Shown here in pieces: positions 26,479 through 36,700 of a DNA stretch of 64,000 nucleotides. Each line of letters begins with the position of its first letter. The stretch's first letter is position 1. The position numbers and the translations under genes are program-made. A model generated the notes under the pieces. The model ran no database searches and had not been told where the DNA came from. It was given only the letters and a program-made list of their open reading frames with translations. Source of the stretch: Actinomycetospora sp. NBRC 106375 (GTDB taxonomy: Bacteria > Actinomycetota > Actinomycetes > Mycobacteriales > Pseudonocardiaceae); assembly GCF_030269665.1 (NCBI RefSeq), contig NZ_BSTS01000012.1, positions 124,001-188,000 on the forward strand, read 5' to 3'.

Positions 26479-27935
26479 TGCCCGCCACGAGCCCCGACGG
26501 GGCCCCGCCGAACCCTGGCGACCCGCTCGTCGGACTGCACGACGACCTGCTCGCCTGGCTGCCCACGCAGCGCTGGTTCCCGGCGAAGGGCCGCGAGATC
26601 GCGGGCCTGCGCACGGTGGCCCACACGGTGGTCTCCACCCCGGGCGAGCTGCCCACGGTCGAGCACGCGGTCGTCGGCGTGTCCTTCACCGACGGGACCG
26701 GCAGCGCCGAGGAGCGCTACCAGCTCGTCCTGGGGGTGGCGGCGAGCCCGCCGGGCGACGTCGAGTACGCGGTCATCGGGCGGCGGCGCACGCCGGACGG
26801 CGGCGACGAGGTCGTCTACGACGGCCTGGCCGACGGGCGGATCAGCCGGCTGTTCCTGGCGCTGATCACCTCCGACGCCACGCGCGGCACCCTGCACTTC
26901 GTGCCCGAGCCGGGCACCGAGATGCCGATCGTCGGCCCGGGACGTCCCTTGCTCGGGGAGCAGTCGAACAGCTCGGTGATCTACGGCGAGCGCGCGATCA
27001 TGAAGCTCTTCCGGCGCGCCACGGCCGGGCTCAACCCGGACCTCGAGCTGCACCGGGCGCTCGGGCGCCAGGGCAGCGTCGAGGTCGCGCCGCTGCTCGG
27101 CGCGGTCGAGGGCGAGCTGGACGGCGAGCCGATGGTCGTGGCGATGCTGCAGTCGTACGCGGCGAACTCCGCGGACGGCTGGTCGATGGCCCTGACCAGC
27201 GTGCGCGACCTGCTCGCCGAGGCCGATCTGCGGCCCGACGAGGTCGGCGGCGACTTCGCCGGCGAGGCCCGCCGCATCGGCAAGACCGTCGGCTCGGTCC
27301 ACCGCGAGCTCGCCGCCGCCCTGGGCTCGGGCCCCCTCGACGGCGACGGGGCGGCGGAGATCGAGGCGTGGATGCTCGCGCGCCTCGACCACGCCGCGGA
27401 GGCGACCGAGGGCGTCCGCGAGCAGCGCGACGCCATCGCGGCCGTGCTGCGCGGGGTCGCCACGGCGGGCCCGTCGACGGTGCAGCGCATCCACGGCGAC
27501 CTGCACCTGGGCCAGGAGCTGCGCACCCCGACCGGCTGGCTCGTCATCGACTTCGAGGGCGAGCCCTCGAAGTCGCTCGCCGACCGCACGCGTCCCGACT
27601 CCCCGATGCGCGACGTCGCGGCGATGCTGCGCTCGTTCGACTACGCCGCGTTCCACCAGCTCTCGGACTGGGAGCAGTCCGCCGACGAGGCGGACCCGCA
27701 GCTCGAGCGCCGGGCGCAGGAGTGGGCCGACCGCAACCGGTCCGCGTTCTGCGACGGCTACGCCGAGGTCACCGGCACCGACCCGCGCGACAACCCGGCC
27801 CTGCTGCGGGCCTACGAGCTCGACAAGGCGGTGTACGAGGTGCTCTACGAGACCCGCAACCGCCCGACCTGGGTGTCGATCCCGCTGCGGTCCATGCGCC
27901 GCCTGCTGACCGACACCGGAGCGGCCCGCCGCTGA
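26478..27935 (+). CDS. mak: Maltokinase (Mak/Pep2)
   Basis: 485 residues. ATG at 26478 overlaps the treS stop and has CAGGAG upstream. N-cap domain with WLPTQRWFPAKG, then an aminoglycoside-phosphotransferase-like kinase fold: SNSSVIYGERAIMKLFRR, the catalytic HGDLHLGQ (H339, D341) and metal-binding IDFEGEP. It phosphorylates maltose to maltose-1-phosphate with ATP, the donor for GlgE. TreS and Mak are separate here, not fused as in some actinobacteria. Tight coupling suggests a TreS-Mak complex as known in mycobacteria. Confidence 0.94.
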   Translation: MPATSPDGAPPNPGDPLVGLHDDLLAWLPTQRWFPAKGREIAGLRTVAHTVVSTPGELPTVEHAVVGVSFTDGTGSAEERYQLVLGVAASPPGDVEYAVIGRRRTPDGGDEVVYDGLADGRISRLFLALITSDATRGTLHFVPEPGTEMPIVGPGRPLLGEQSNSSVIYGERAIMKLFRRATAGLNPDLELHRALGRQGSVEVAPLLGAVEGELDGEPMVVAMLQSYAANSADGWSMALTSVRDLLAEADLRPDEVGGDFAGEARRIGKTVGSVHRELAAALGSGPLDGDGAAEIEAWMLARLDHAAEATEGVREQRDAIAAVLRGVATAGPSTVQRIHGDLHLGQELRTPTGWLVIDFEGEPSKSLADRTRPDSPMRDVAAMLRSFDYAAFHQLSDWEQSADEADPQLERRAQEWADRNRSAFCDGYAEVTGTDPRDNPALLRAYELDKAVYEVLYETRNRPTWVSIPLRSMRRLLTDTGAARR

Positions 27936-28010
27936 CCCCCTGACCGGCGGGCGTGGGACCCCGCCGCCAGGGGTAGTCCGCCCGATACTTCTTCCGACCT
28001 CGAGGAGCCC

Positions 28011-30242
28011 GTGAGCGTGCCCGCCGTCCCCGCCCACCGGAGCGTCACCGTCGCGCCGTCCGACCTCGACGTCCACCTGCTGATGGAGGGCTCGCACCGC
28101 GACCCCCACGGGGTGCTGGGGCCGCACCGCGACCCGCAGTCCCCGGGCACGGTCGTCGTGCGGGCCCTGCGTCCCGGCGCCGACGCCGTCGACGTCGTGG
28201 TCGACGACGGCCCCACCGCCGGTCGCTACCCGCTCGCCGAGGTGCACGCCGCGGGGGTGTTCGCCGCCGGCGTGCCCGGCCCCCTGCCGCGCTACCGCCT
28301 CGCGACGCGCCGCACCGACCCGGTCACCGGCGAGACCGTCGAGACGATCACCGACGACCCCTACCGGTTCTCCCCGGTGCTCGGGCCGGTCGACCTGCAC
28401 CTCATCGGCGAGGGCCGCCACGAGCGGCTGTGGGACGCGCTCGGCGCCCACTTCCGTCGCTGGCCGACGCCGTCCGGGCCCGTCGAGGGCACCTCGTTCG
28501 CGGTGTGGGCTCCCCACGCCCGCGGGGTGCGCGTGTGCGGCGACTGGGACGGCTGGGACGGCACGGCGACGCCGATGCGCGCGCTGGGCTCCGGGGTCTG
28601 GGAGCTGTTCGTGCCGGGCCTGGGCGACGGCACCCGCTACGGGTTCCGGATCCTCTCGCCGGACGGGCACTGGCTGGACAAGGCCGACCCGATGGCGTTC
28701 GCCGCCGACCTGCCGCCCACGCCGGCGTCGGTCGTCACCACGTCGACCCACGAGTGGGCCGACCAGGAGTGGATGACCCGGCGGGACGCGTCGCGACCGC
28801 ACGCCGAGCCCATGAGCATCTACGAGCTCCACCTGGGCTCGTGGCGCCAGGGTCTGACCTACCGGGAGCTGGCCGACGAGCTCGCCGAGTACCTCACCGT
28901 CTCCGGTTTCACCCACGTCGAGCTGCTGCCCGTCGCCGAGCACCCCTTCGGCGGCTCGTGGGGCTACCAGGTCAGCTCGTACTACGCGCCGACCTCGCGC
29001 TTCGGCAGCCCGGACGACTTCCGCTACTTCGTCGACCGCCTGCACCGCGCGGGCATCGGCGTGCTCGTCGACTGGGTGCCGGCGCACTTCCCCAAGGACG
29101 AGTGGGCGCTCGCGCGCTTCGACGGCACCCCCTGCTACGAGCACGGCGACCCGCGCCGCGGCGAGCAGCTCGACTGGGGCACGCTCGTGTTCGACTTCGG
29201 GCGCTCGCAGGTGCGCAACTTCCTCGTCGCCAACGCGCTGTACTGGCTCGACGAGTTCCACATCGACGGGCTGCGCGTCGACGCCGTCGCCTCGATGCTC
29301 TACCTCGACTACTCGCGGCCCGACGGCGGCTGGACGCCCAACCGCTACGGCGGCCGGGAGAACCTCGAGGCGGTGTCGTTCCTCCAGGAGGTCAACGCCA
29401 CCGTCTACAAGAACCACCCGAGCGCGGTGACGATCGCCGAGGAGTCGACGGCCTGGCCCGGCGTCACGCGCCCGACGCACCTCGGCGGGCTCGGGTTCGG
29501 CTTCAAGTGGAACATGGGCTGGATGCACGACACGCTCGACTACGTCGGGCGCGACCCGGTGCACCGCGGCTACCACCACAACCAGATGACGTTCTCGATG
29601 ACCTACGCGTACAGCGAGAACTACGTGCTGCCGCTCTCGCACGACGAGGTGGTGCACGGCAAGGGCTCGCTGTGGACGCGCCAGCCCGGCGACGACGAGC
29701 GCAAGGCCGCGGGCGTGCGCGCGCTGTTCGGCTTCATGTGGGCGCACCCGGGCAAGCAGCTGGTGTTCATGGGCGGCGAGTTCGGCCAGGTCCGCGAGTG
29801 GTCCGAGGAGCGCTCGCTGGACTGGGAGCTGCTCGACGACCCGCGCCACGGGGGCCTCCGCCGGCTCATGGGCGACCTCAACGCCGCCTACCGCTCGCTG
29901 CCGCCGATGTACGAGCTCGACATCGACCCGGCCGGCTTCTCGTGGATCGACGCCAACGACGCGACCGGCAACGTCCTGTCGTTCCTGCGCTTCGACCAGG
30001 CAGGCAACGCCGTCGCCTGCCTGGTCAACTTCTCCGGGGTCGACCATCCGAACTACCGCGTCGGGCTGCCGTCGGCGGGCCGCTGGCGCGAGGTGGTCAA
30101 CACCGACGCCGAGATCTACGGCGGGCGCGGGGTCGGCAACTACGGTGCGGTCATCGCGACCTCGTCGCCGTGGCACGGCCGGCCCGCCTCGGCCGAGGTG
30201 ACGCTGCCGTCGTCGGGCGTGCTGTGGCTCGCGCCGGCGTGA
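28011..30242 (+). CDS. glgB: GH13 glycogen branching enzyme GlgB
   Basis: 743 residues. The GTG at 28011 is preceded by GAGGAG at 28002-28007; GTG at 28017 is an alternative with better spacing. Two N-terminal CBM48-type domains (1-120 and 130-240) precede the GH13_9 barrel with D424 in [11 protein letters not shown]477 in [10 protein letters not shown] and D545 in [11 protein letters not shown]. It cuts alpha-1,4 chains and rejoins them by alpha-1,6 bonds. As the last gene of the treS-mak-glgB set it completes the GlgE pathway. The window also has a GH57 branching enzyme at 4.5 kb. Confidence 0.95.
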   Translation: MSVPAVPAHRSVTVAPSDLDVHLLMEGSHRDPHGVLGPHRDPQSPGTVVVRALRPGADAVDVVVDDGPTAGRYPLAEVHAAGVFAAGVPGPLPRYRLATRRTDPVTGETVETITDDPYRFSPVLGPVDLHLIGEGRHERLWDALGAHFRRWPTPSGPVEGTSFAVWAPHARGVRVCGDWDGWDGTATPMRALGSGVWELFVPGLGDGTRYGFRILSPDGHWLDKADPMAFAADLPPTPASVVTTSTHEWADQEWMTRRDASRPHAEPMSIYELHLGSWRQGLTYRELADELAEYLTVSGFTHVELLPVAEHPFGGSWGYQVSSYYAPTSRFGSPDDFRYFVDRLHRAGIGVLVDWVPAHFPKDEWALARFDGTPCYEHGDPRRGEQLDWGTLVFDFGRSQVRNFLVANALYWLDEFHIDGLRVDAVASMLYLDYSRPDGGWTPNRYGGRENLEAVSFLQEVNATVYKNHPSAVTIAEESTAWPGVTRPTHLGGLGFGFKWNMGWMHDTLDYVGRDPVHRGYHHNQMTFSMTYAYSENYVLPLSHDEVVHGKGSLWTRQPGDDERKAAGVRALFGFMWAHPGKQLVFMGGEFGQVREWSEERSLDWELLDDPRHGGLRRLMGDLNAAYRSLPPMYELDIDPAGFSWIDANDATGNVLSFLRFDQAGNAVACLVNFSGVDHPNYRVGLPSAGRWREVVNTDAEIYGGRGVGNYGAVIATSSPWHGRPASAEVTLPSSGVLWLAPA

Positions 30243-30297
30243 CGGATGTGGCTCCTGTGATTCGCCGATCGTCACCCACGCGGGGCACGTCGCGGGC

Positions 30298-31689
30298 ATG
30301 ATGTCGCGCGTGCGGGGATCGCTGCGGGCGTCGATCGTGATCTGTGCCGTCCTCGCCGCCCTGGTCACGTCGGCCTGCGCGTTCCCGCAGGACGGGCGGG
30401 CCGTCGCCGGGCCGGAGGTCACGGCGGGCATCGACCCCTCCTTCGTCCAGGGCACCGACGGCAGCGACCAGGACCGGCTCGCCGCCGCCGTGCTGCGCGA
30501 CCTCGAGGGCTACTGGGGCCAGACGTTCCCGACGCTCCCGGGCGGCCAGCCGTTCGCCCCGTTGAAGGGCTACTACTCGGTCGACCCCTCGGGACGCAGC
30601 GGGCGCGCCCCGGCGGTGCCGTGCCTGCGCAACCCGCGCGAGGTCGAGGGCACCGCCTTCTACTGCCCGGACTCCGACATCATCGCGTGGGACCGGGCGG
30701 GCCTGCTGCCGCAGCTGCGGCGTGAGTTCGGCGACGCGGCGGTCGTCGTCGTGATCTCTCACGAGTTCGGGCACAGCGTCCAGCAGCGCCTCGACCGCGA
30801 CGGCACGCTGCGCTCGGCGCCGACGATCGTGCTGGAGGCCCAGGCCGACTGCTACGCAGGTGTCTTCCTGCGGCGCGTCCGCGACGGCTCCCTGCCCGAC
30901 CTGCGCACCGGTGTCGACGGCATCGACGGCGCGATGGGCGCGCTGATCACCTTCCGCGACCCGGTGGGCACGTCCCCGCGCAACGCCGACGCCCACGGGA
31001 ACGCGTTCGACCGGGTCACGTCGTTCCAGGACGGGTTCGACGGCGCGCCCGCCACCTGCGCGGGCATCACCCAGGACCGCACCTTCACCCAGCAGTCCTT
31101 CCGGTCCGCCGACGACGAGAACTCCGGCGGCAACCTCGGGCTCGACCCGCTGATCCGGTCCATGCAGCCCGACCTCGACCGCTTCTTCGGCGGGCTCGTG
31201 CGCCAGCGCGGCGGGCAGTGGGCGACGCCCGGCTCCGAGCGGGGGCGCGCGACGTGCGGTGACAGCGGCGACGACGAGGTGCAGGGCCCGGTCGCCTGGT
31301 GCGCAACACCGTCGGCGGTGCACATCGACACCTCCGGCACCCTCGCCGCCGACCACGCCCGCATCGGCGACTACGCCACCGGCACCCTGCTGGCCTCCCG
31401 CTACGGCACCGCCGCCCTCGCCGCGATGGGGAAGCCGACCACGGGCGCCGAGGGCGGGCGCGCCGCCCTGTGCCTCGCCGGGGCCTACAGCGCCGCGGTG
31501 GGCACGGGCGGCAGCGGCTTCGCCCTCTCCCCCGGCGACCTCGACGAGGCCGTGACCCTGCTGCTGCGCGAGGACACCGCCTCCCGCGGCACCGACGGCG
31601 TCGCGGCCGCGGGCACCGGCTACGAACGCATCCGCGTCTTCCGCGCCGGCGTCGACCAGGGCGCCGACGCGTGCCTGCGAGGCGTCTGA
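30298..31689 (+). CDS. Lipoprotein with zinc metallopeptidase motif
   Basis: 463 residues. N-terminal signal SLRASIVICAVLAALVTSAC with a lipobox-like end (Cys about 27) suggests export and lipid anchoring, though Thr at -3 is not ideal. HEFGH at 155-159 is the zinc motif of the putative neutral zinc metallopeptidase family (YpfJ-like), with the supporting EAQADCYAG segment carrying the third ligand region. The C-terminal half has six or more Cys residues that may form disulfides outside the membrane. It is not obviously linked to glycogen metabolism. Substrate unknown. Confidence 0.8.
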   Translation: MMSRVRGSLRASIVICAVLAALVTSACAFPQDGRAVAGPEVTAGIDPSFVQGTDGSDQDRLAAAVLRDLEGYWGQTFPTLPGGQPFAPLKGYYSVDPSGRSGRAPAVPCLRNPREVEGTAFYCPDSDIIAWDRAGLLPQLRREFGDAAVVVVISHEFGHSVQQRLDRDGTLRSAPTIVLEAQADCYAGVFLRRVRDGSLPDLRTGVDGIDGAMGALITFRDPVGTSPRNADAHGNAFDRVTSFQDGFDGAPATCAGITQDRTFTQQSFRSADDENSGGNLGLDPLIRSMQPDLDRFFGGLVRQRGGQWATPGSERGRATCGDSGDDEVQGPVAWCATPSAVHIDTSGTLAADHARIGDYATGTLLASRYGTAALAAMGKPTTGAEGGRAALCLAGAYSAAVGTGGSGFALSPGDLDEAVTLLLREDTASRGTDGVAAAGTGYERIRVFRAGVDQGADACLRGV

Positions 31690-31695
31690 GGTTTG

Positions 31696-31746
31696 TCAGC
31701 GAAGTGCCGTCACGGACACTGAGCGTCCGTATCGGTACTTCGATCA
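31696..31746. repeat. Palindromic repeat family A, intergenic copy
   Basis: 51 bp, outer stem CGAAGTGCCG (31700-31709) with CGGTACTTCG (31733-31742) and inner stem ACGGAC/GTCCGT (31712-31717, 31725-31730), so it can form a two-step cruciform. It lies between convergent genes six bases after a stop codon. Confidence 0.85.
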
Positions 31747-31771
31747 CTCACCGGCCACGGCCGGCGGGCGA

Positions 31772-32791
31772 TCAGTACAGCGCGCGGGCCAGGGCGCGGC
31801 GGGCCGTGGTGACGCGCTCGTCCTCGGTGCCGAAGAGCTCGAACAGCTCGACGAGGTGGGTGCGGGCGCGGTCGCGGTCGTCGCCCGCGGTGCGCGACAC
31901 GGTCTGCACGAGCCGGTCGAAGGCCCCGGCGACATCCGAGGTCGCCAGCTGCGCGTCCGCGGCGGCGATCTGGGCGTCGACGTCGTCCGGCGCGGCGTCG
32001 GCGCGGGCGATCGCCGACGGGTCGGCGGACTCGGCGCGCTGGAGGAACTTCACCTGCGCGAGCGCCGCCTGCGCCTCGGCGTGGTCGGGCTCGCTCGCGA
32101 GGATCGTCTCGTAGGCCTGGGTCGCCGCGGCGTAGTCGCCGCGCTCGAGGGCCTCCTCGGCGGCGACGATGCGCGGGTCGTCGGGCTCCTCGACCGGTTC
32201 CTCGACCACACCGGCGCCCCCACCGCGCGCCTCGGCCTCGGCGATGCCGGGCATCTGGTCGCGCAGCGCGTCGAGCAGCTGGGCGATCCACTGGCGCAGC
32301 TGCGGCTCGGGCTGGGCGCCCTGGAACTGGGTCACGGGCTGGCCGCCGGCGACGACGACGACCATCGGGATCGACTGCGCCTGGAACGCCTGCGCGATGC
32401 GCGGGTTGGCGTCGACGTCGATCTTCGCGAGCACCCACGCGCCGCCGCCCTCGGCGGCGAGCTTCTCCAGCACCGGCGAGAGCTGCTTGCACGGCTGGCA
32501 CCAGTCGGCCCACAGGTCGACGACGACCGGGACCTCGTTGGAGCGGTCGATCACCTCGGCCTGGAAGGAGGCCTCGTCGACGTCGATGACGGTGACCGGG
32601 GCACCGCCGCCGGCGCCACCGGCGGGCGGTCCGCCCGCGGCGGGGTCGACGGGGCCGGCGGGCCGCTGCTGCGCGGCGCCCGACGTCCGGGCCTCGGCGC
32701 GGGCCTTCAGGCCGGACAGGTCGACAGCCCCGGCCATCGCCGAGGACAGAGCTGCGGCCTGGGCCGCCTGGCGTGAATCGGGACGTGCCAC
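31772..32791 (-). CDS. Thioredoxin-TPR co-chaperone (CnoX/YbbN-like, Rv1324-like)
   Basis: 339 residues. An Ala/Gly/Pro-rich leader (1-65) is followed by a thioredoxin domain with an intact WCQPC active site (Cys98 and Cys101) and then TPR-like helices ([35 protein letters not shown]). This domain order is that of YbbN/CnoX, a holdase that also forms mixed disulfides. The classic proteobacterial CnoX often lacks the CxxC. Here both cysteines are present, so redox activity is likely. GTG start; CAGACT 7 nt upstream fits a leaderless message. No signal peptide, so cytoplasmic. Confidence 0.85.
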   Translation of the reverse strand: MARPDSRQAAQAAALSSAMAGAVDLSGLKARAEARTSGAAQQRPAGPVDPAAGGPPAGGAGGGAPVTVIDVDEASFQAEVIDRSNEVPVVVDLWADWCQPCKQLSPVLEKLAAEGGGAWVLAKIDVDANPRIAQAFQAQSIPMVVVVAGGQPVTQFQGAQPEPQLRQWIAQLLDALRDQMPGIAEAEARGGGAGVVEEPVEEPDDPRIVAAEEALERGDYAAATQAYETILASEPDHAEAQAALAQVKFLQRAESADPSAIARADAAPDDVDAQIAAADAQLATSDVAGAFDRLVQTVSRTAGDDRDRARTHLVELFELFGTEDERVTTARRALARALY

Positions 32792-32849
32792 GGAGCCAAG
32801 TCTGCCACCTGGGGGTGGCGGGCGACTCAGGCCCGGACCCAGCCCGGAC

Positions 32850-33167
32850 TCAGCCCCGCAGGCGCTCCTCGACGCGCGCGACCTTGGCCTCCATCTGGCC
32901 CGTGTGGCCGGGCCGGATGTCGGCCTTGAGCACGAGCGAGACCCGCGAGCCGTACCGTCCGGCGGCCTCGGTCGCGCGGCGCACGACGTCCATGACCTCG
33001 TCCCACTCGCCCTCGACCGAGGTGAACATCGAGGAGGTCTCGTGCGGCAGGCCGGACGCGCGCACGACGCGGACCGCGGCGGCCACCGCCTCGGAGACCG
33101 ACCCGTCCTCGGCCGGTGCCCCGTCGACCCCGACGCCGGACGGGGACACGCTGAACGCCACGATCAC
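32850..33167 (-). CDS. MTH1187/YkoF-like thiamine-binding family protein
   Basis: 105 residues, the usual size of the DUF77/MTH1187 family, which has a ferredoxin-like fold and binds thiamine or related ligands in some members. Recognisable parts are [11 protein letters not shown] at the start, the conserved [18 protein letters not shown] and the strand [14 protein letters not shown] cytoplasmic protein of uncertain role. Divergent from a MarR regulator 44 bp away, which could control it. No thiamine biosynthesis gene is nearby. Confidence 0.8.
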   Translation of the reverse strand: MIVAFSVSPSGVGVDGAPAEDGSVSEAVAAAVRVVRASGLPHETSSMFTSVEGEWDEVMDVVRRATEAAGRYGSRVSLVLKADIRPGHTGQMEAKVARVEERLRG

Positions 33168-33195
33168 GGCCGCCAGCCTGCCACGGATCCACTGC

Positions 33196-33201
33196 TAGGT
33201 T
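33196..33201 (+). promoter_or_regulatory. Candidate -10 element of the marR gene
   Basis: TAGGTT ends 10 nt before the ATG at 33212, within the 44-bp divergent gap. Confidence 0.35.
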
Positions 33202-33211
33202 CGGGCCCGTC

Positions 33212-33715
33212 ATGACCGCGTCCACGCCGCTGCCGTTCGACCCGATCGCACGGGCCGCGTCGATCTGGGGCGAGCGGATCGGCGAGCCCCGCGCGATGGC
33301 CGCCGTCACCAGCGTCATGCGCGTCCAGCAGATCCTCCAGCAGGCGGTCGACGGGGCGCTGCGCGCGCACGGGCTGACGTTCGCCCGGTACGAGGCGCTG
33401 GTGCTGCTGCGGTTCTCGCGGGCGGGGTCGCTGCCGATGCGGATCATGGGCGAGCGGCTCCAGCTGCACCCCACCTCGATCACCAACATCGTCGACCGCC
33501 TGCAGGGCTCCGGCCTCGTCGCCCGCCGTCCGCACCCCACCGACGGGCGGACGACGCTCGTGGAGATCACCGACGCCGGCCGCGAGCTGTGCGCGGCGGC
33601 CACCGCCGCGGTCACGGCGATCGACTTCGGCCTCGTCGGGCTCGACGAGGAACAGACCGAGACGCTCACGGGCCTGCTCTCGCGCGTGCGTCACGCTGCG
33701 GGCGACTTCGCCTGA
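33212..33715 (+). CDS. MarR family transcriptional regulator
   Basis: 167 residues. Winged helix: LTFARYEALVLL, recognition region MRIMGERLQLHPTSITNIVDRLQ, and wing LVARRPHPTDGRTTLVEIT, followed by the dimerisation helix. No ligand pocket can be assigned. It probably regulates itself and the divergent thiamine-binding-like gene. Its last 25 bp overlap the 3' end of the convergent cydDC gene. Confidence 0.9.
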   Translation: MTASTPLPFDPIARAASIWGERIGEPRAMAAVTSVMRVQQILQQAVDGALRAHGLTFARYEALVLLRFSRAGSLPMRIMGERLQLHPTSITNIVDRLQGSGLVARRPHPTDGRTTLVEITDAGRELCAAATAAVTAIDFGLVGLDEEQTETLTGLLSRVRHAAGDFA

Positions 33716-36700
33716 GCCGACCGCAGCACCCCGGCCTCGAGGTGCCGGACCTCGTCGACGAGGTCGAGCCCCTCGCCACGGTGGGCCAGCAGCACGACGG
33801 TCCGGCCGGTCCCCGCGTCGAGCAGGTCGGCGATCAGCTCGCGCGCGGTGGCCGGGTCGAGTCCCTCGGTCGGTTCGTCGAGCACGAGCACCGCCGGATC
33901 GGCGAGCAGCGCGCGGGCCGTGGCCAGGCGCCGGCGCTCGCCGCCCGACACCGACCCGGCGTCCAGCCAGGTGTCGAGGCCGTCGGGCAGCCCGTCGAAC
34001 CAGATCCCGAGCCGGACGCGGCGCAGGACGGCGACGAGCGCGGCGTCGTCGGCGTCGGGGGCGGCGAAGCGCAGGTTCTCGCGGACGGTCGTGGCGAAGA
34101 CGTGGTCGTGCTCGCCGACGAGGGCCACCGCGCGGCGCCAGGCGTCGCCCGGGACCGTGGCCGCGTCGACGCCGCCGAGGCTCACGGTGCCGTGGCGCGG
34201 GTCGAGCAGGCGCAGCAGGACCGCGGCGAGCGTCGACTTGCCCGACCCCGAGGCCCCGGTGACTCCGAGCCGCCGGCCGGCGGGGAGGTCGAGGTCCAGG
34301 CCGCGCAGCGCGGGCGTCGCGCCCCAGCCGGCGGTGAGGTCGCGGACGCGGAGGTCGCCGCGCCGGACGCCGCGGGCCCGCGCCGGCTCGGTGGCGGGCG
34401 GCGCCGGGTCCTCGAGGGCCGCGAGGCGGGCACGCGCCCGCCGGCCCCGCACCACGGCGGCGGCCGCCGCGGGCAGCCCGAGGACGGTCTCGCCGAGCGC
34501 GAGCGGCGCGAGCACGGCGACGGCGGCGAGCTCCGGCGACGCGCTCGCGGGCGCCGCCAGGGCCGCGGCGACCGCGGCGGCGCCGAGCCCGAGCTGGGCG
34601 AGCATGCCGGCGAACGCCCCGCCGGCTGCGTCCCGCCGCCGGGCGCGGGCGAGGGCAGCGGCCCGCGCCCGGGGGACGGCGTGCAGGGCATCCCGCGCCG
34701 CGAGCTCGTCGCGGGCGGCGTGGGTCTCGACCACCGCGGCGCGCAGGGCGTCGGTGCCCTCCTCGACCGCGGGCGCCGCCCGACGCGCGGCCACCGCGGC
34801 GACCAGTGGCGCGACGACCACCGTGACCGCCAGCCCGGGCAGCAGCGCGCCCGCGAGGGCCGGGCTCGCCAGCGCGGCGGCGCCGAGCAGCACCGGCAGC
34901 GCGAGCGCCGCGACGGCCAGCGGCAGCACCCCGCGGACCAGGCCGTCGAGGCGGACGTCGACGTCGTCGACCACCCGCGCCAGCAGGTGACCCCGCCGGC
35001 CCGCGACCGCACCCGGCACCCGCGGCACGAGCGCCGCGACGACCCGCCGGCGCCACCGCACCACCCGCGCGAGCCCGTCGGCGTGCGCCGCGACGCGCTC
35101 GAGGTGCCGCAGCACCGGCCGCGCGATCGCGAACCCGCGCACCGCGACCACGGCGATCGAGAGGACGAGGATCGGCGGCTGCGCCGCGGCGCGGGCGATG
35201 AGCCACGCCGCCGCGGCGGTCAGCGCGACGCCCGCCACCGCCGCCCCCGCGCCCAGCAGCACCGCGATCGGGAGCCCGCGCCGCGTCCGGGGTTCGCGTG
35301 ATGGTGCAGCGAACGGGCGGTTCGCTGCTTCTATGCGCGCAAAGTCCCCGTTCGCGGCGGAGCTCGGCGCCGCGACGTCGTCCGCTCGGGGTGGCGGAGC
35401 GAGGGCGTCCTTCGCTGCGTCCGAGGCAGCGAGGGCGTCCCTCGCGCCGACCGGGACCTCGCCCGCCGTCGCCGCGGACGCGGAGTTCCGACGCATAGAG
35501 GCAGCGAACAGCGCGTTCGCTGCATCCACGCCCGACGCCGCGAGGTCCACCACACGGTCGGCGGCGGCGCGCAGGGCGGAGCGGTGGGCGACGGCGAGGA
35601 CGAGGGCGCCGCGACCCGCGAGCTCCCGGAGCTCGGCCACGACCGCACGCTCGGTGTCGGTGTCGAGGTGCGCCGTGGGCTCGTCGAGCAGGACGACGGC
35701 GCCGACGGGGTCGCGGGCGGCGTCGCCGAGCACGGCGGCGAGGGCGAGGCGGCGGCGCTGGCCGGACGACAGGGAGCGGCCGGCCTCGGCGAGGGGTGTC
35801 GACGGGTCGAGCGGAAGGCCGAGACGACCCAGGAGCGACGGCGGCGCCTCCTCCAGCGCCTCGCCCACCGTCGCGGCGTGCGGCAGCTGCGGGTCCTGGC
35901 CGAGCACGAGGAGCCGCCCGTGCACGTCGACCGAGCCCGTGGCGTCGGCCGCATCGTCGAGCGTCCCGGACAACGCGCGCAGCAGCGTCGTCTTGCCCGC
36001 CCCGGACGGCCCGGCGACGACGAGCAGCTCCCCGCCCTCGGCGTCCAGGGCCGGCACCGCCGGGGTTGCGGAGAGACGGCCGGGATGCCGGACGGCGAGG
36101 TCGCGCACCCGGACGTGCGCCCGCCCGTCGGCGACGGCACGCACGAGCCCCGAGGGGACGGCCGGCGCCAGCAACGCGTCCCGCTCGTCGAGCACCGCGG
36201 TCGCCCGCGCGGTGTCGTGGAACCGGGCCCCGGCCTCGCGCAGCGGACGGTGGGCCTCGCCGGCCAGGAGGATCGCGACCAGCGCGGGCCACAGCGCCAT
36301 CGCGCCCTCCACCAGGCGCACCCCGGCGCCGACCGCGACGAGCCCGACCGAGAGCGTCCCGAGCAGTTCCAGCGCCGTCGAGGACAGGAACGCCACGCGC
36401 AGGACCCGGACGGACGCCGCGCGGTGCCGCTCGCCGAGGTCGGTGACGGTGTCGACCGCCCGGTGGGCGCGCCCGAACAGCCGCAGCGTCGCCAGGCCGG
36501 CGACGGTGTCGAGGAAGTGACCGGCGAGGCGCTCTCCGGCCGCCCACTCCCGGCGTGCGCGGGCACGGGCCGCCCAGCCGAGCAGCACCGCGAACACCGG
36601 CACCAGCGGCAGCGTGACGGCCACGACCAGCGCGGAGGTCGGGTCGGCGAGCGCCAGCACCACGAGCACCGCCGGTGGCAGCACGACCGCCAGCACGAGC

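Noticed and set aside
26442..30455. 1337-codon minus-strand open frame across mak and glgB
   Set aside because: Shadow of two clearly conserved plus-strand enzymes; composition is arginine/valine/glutamate repeats typical of antisense high-GC frames.
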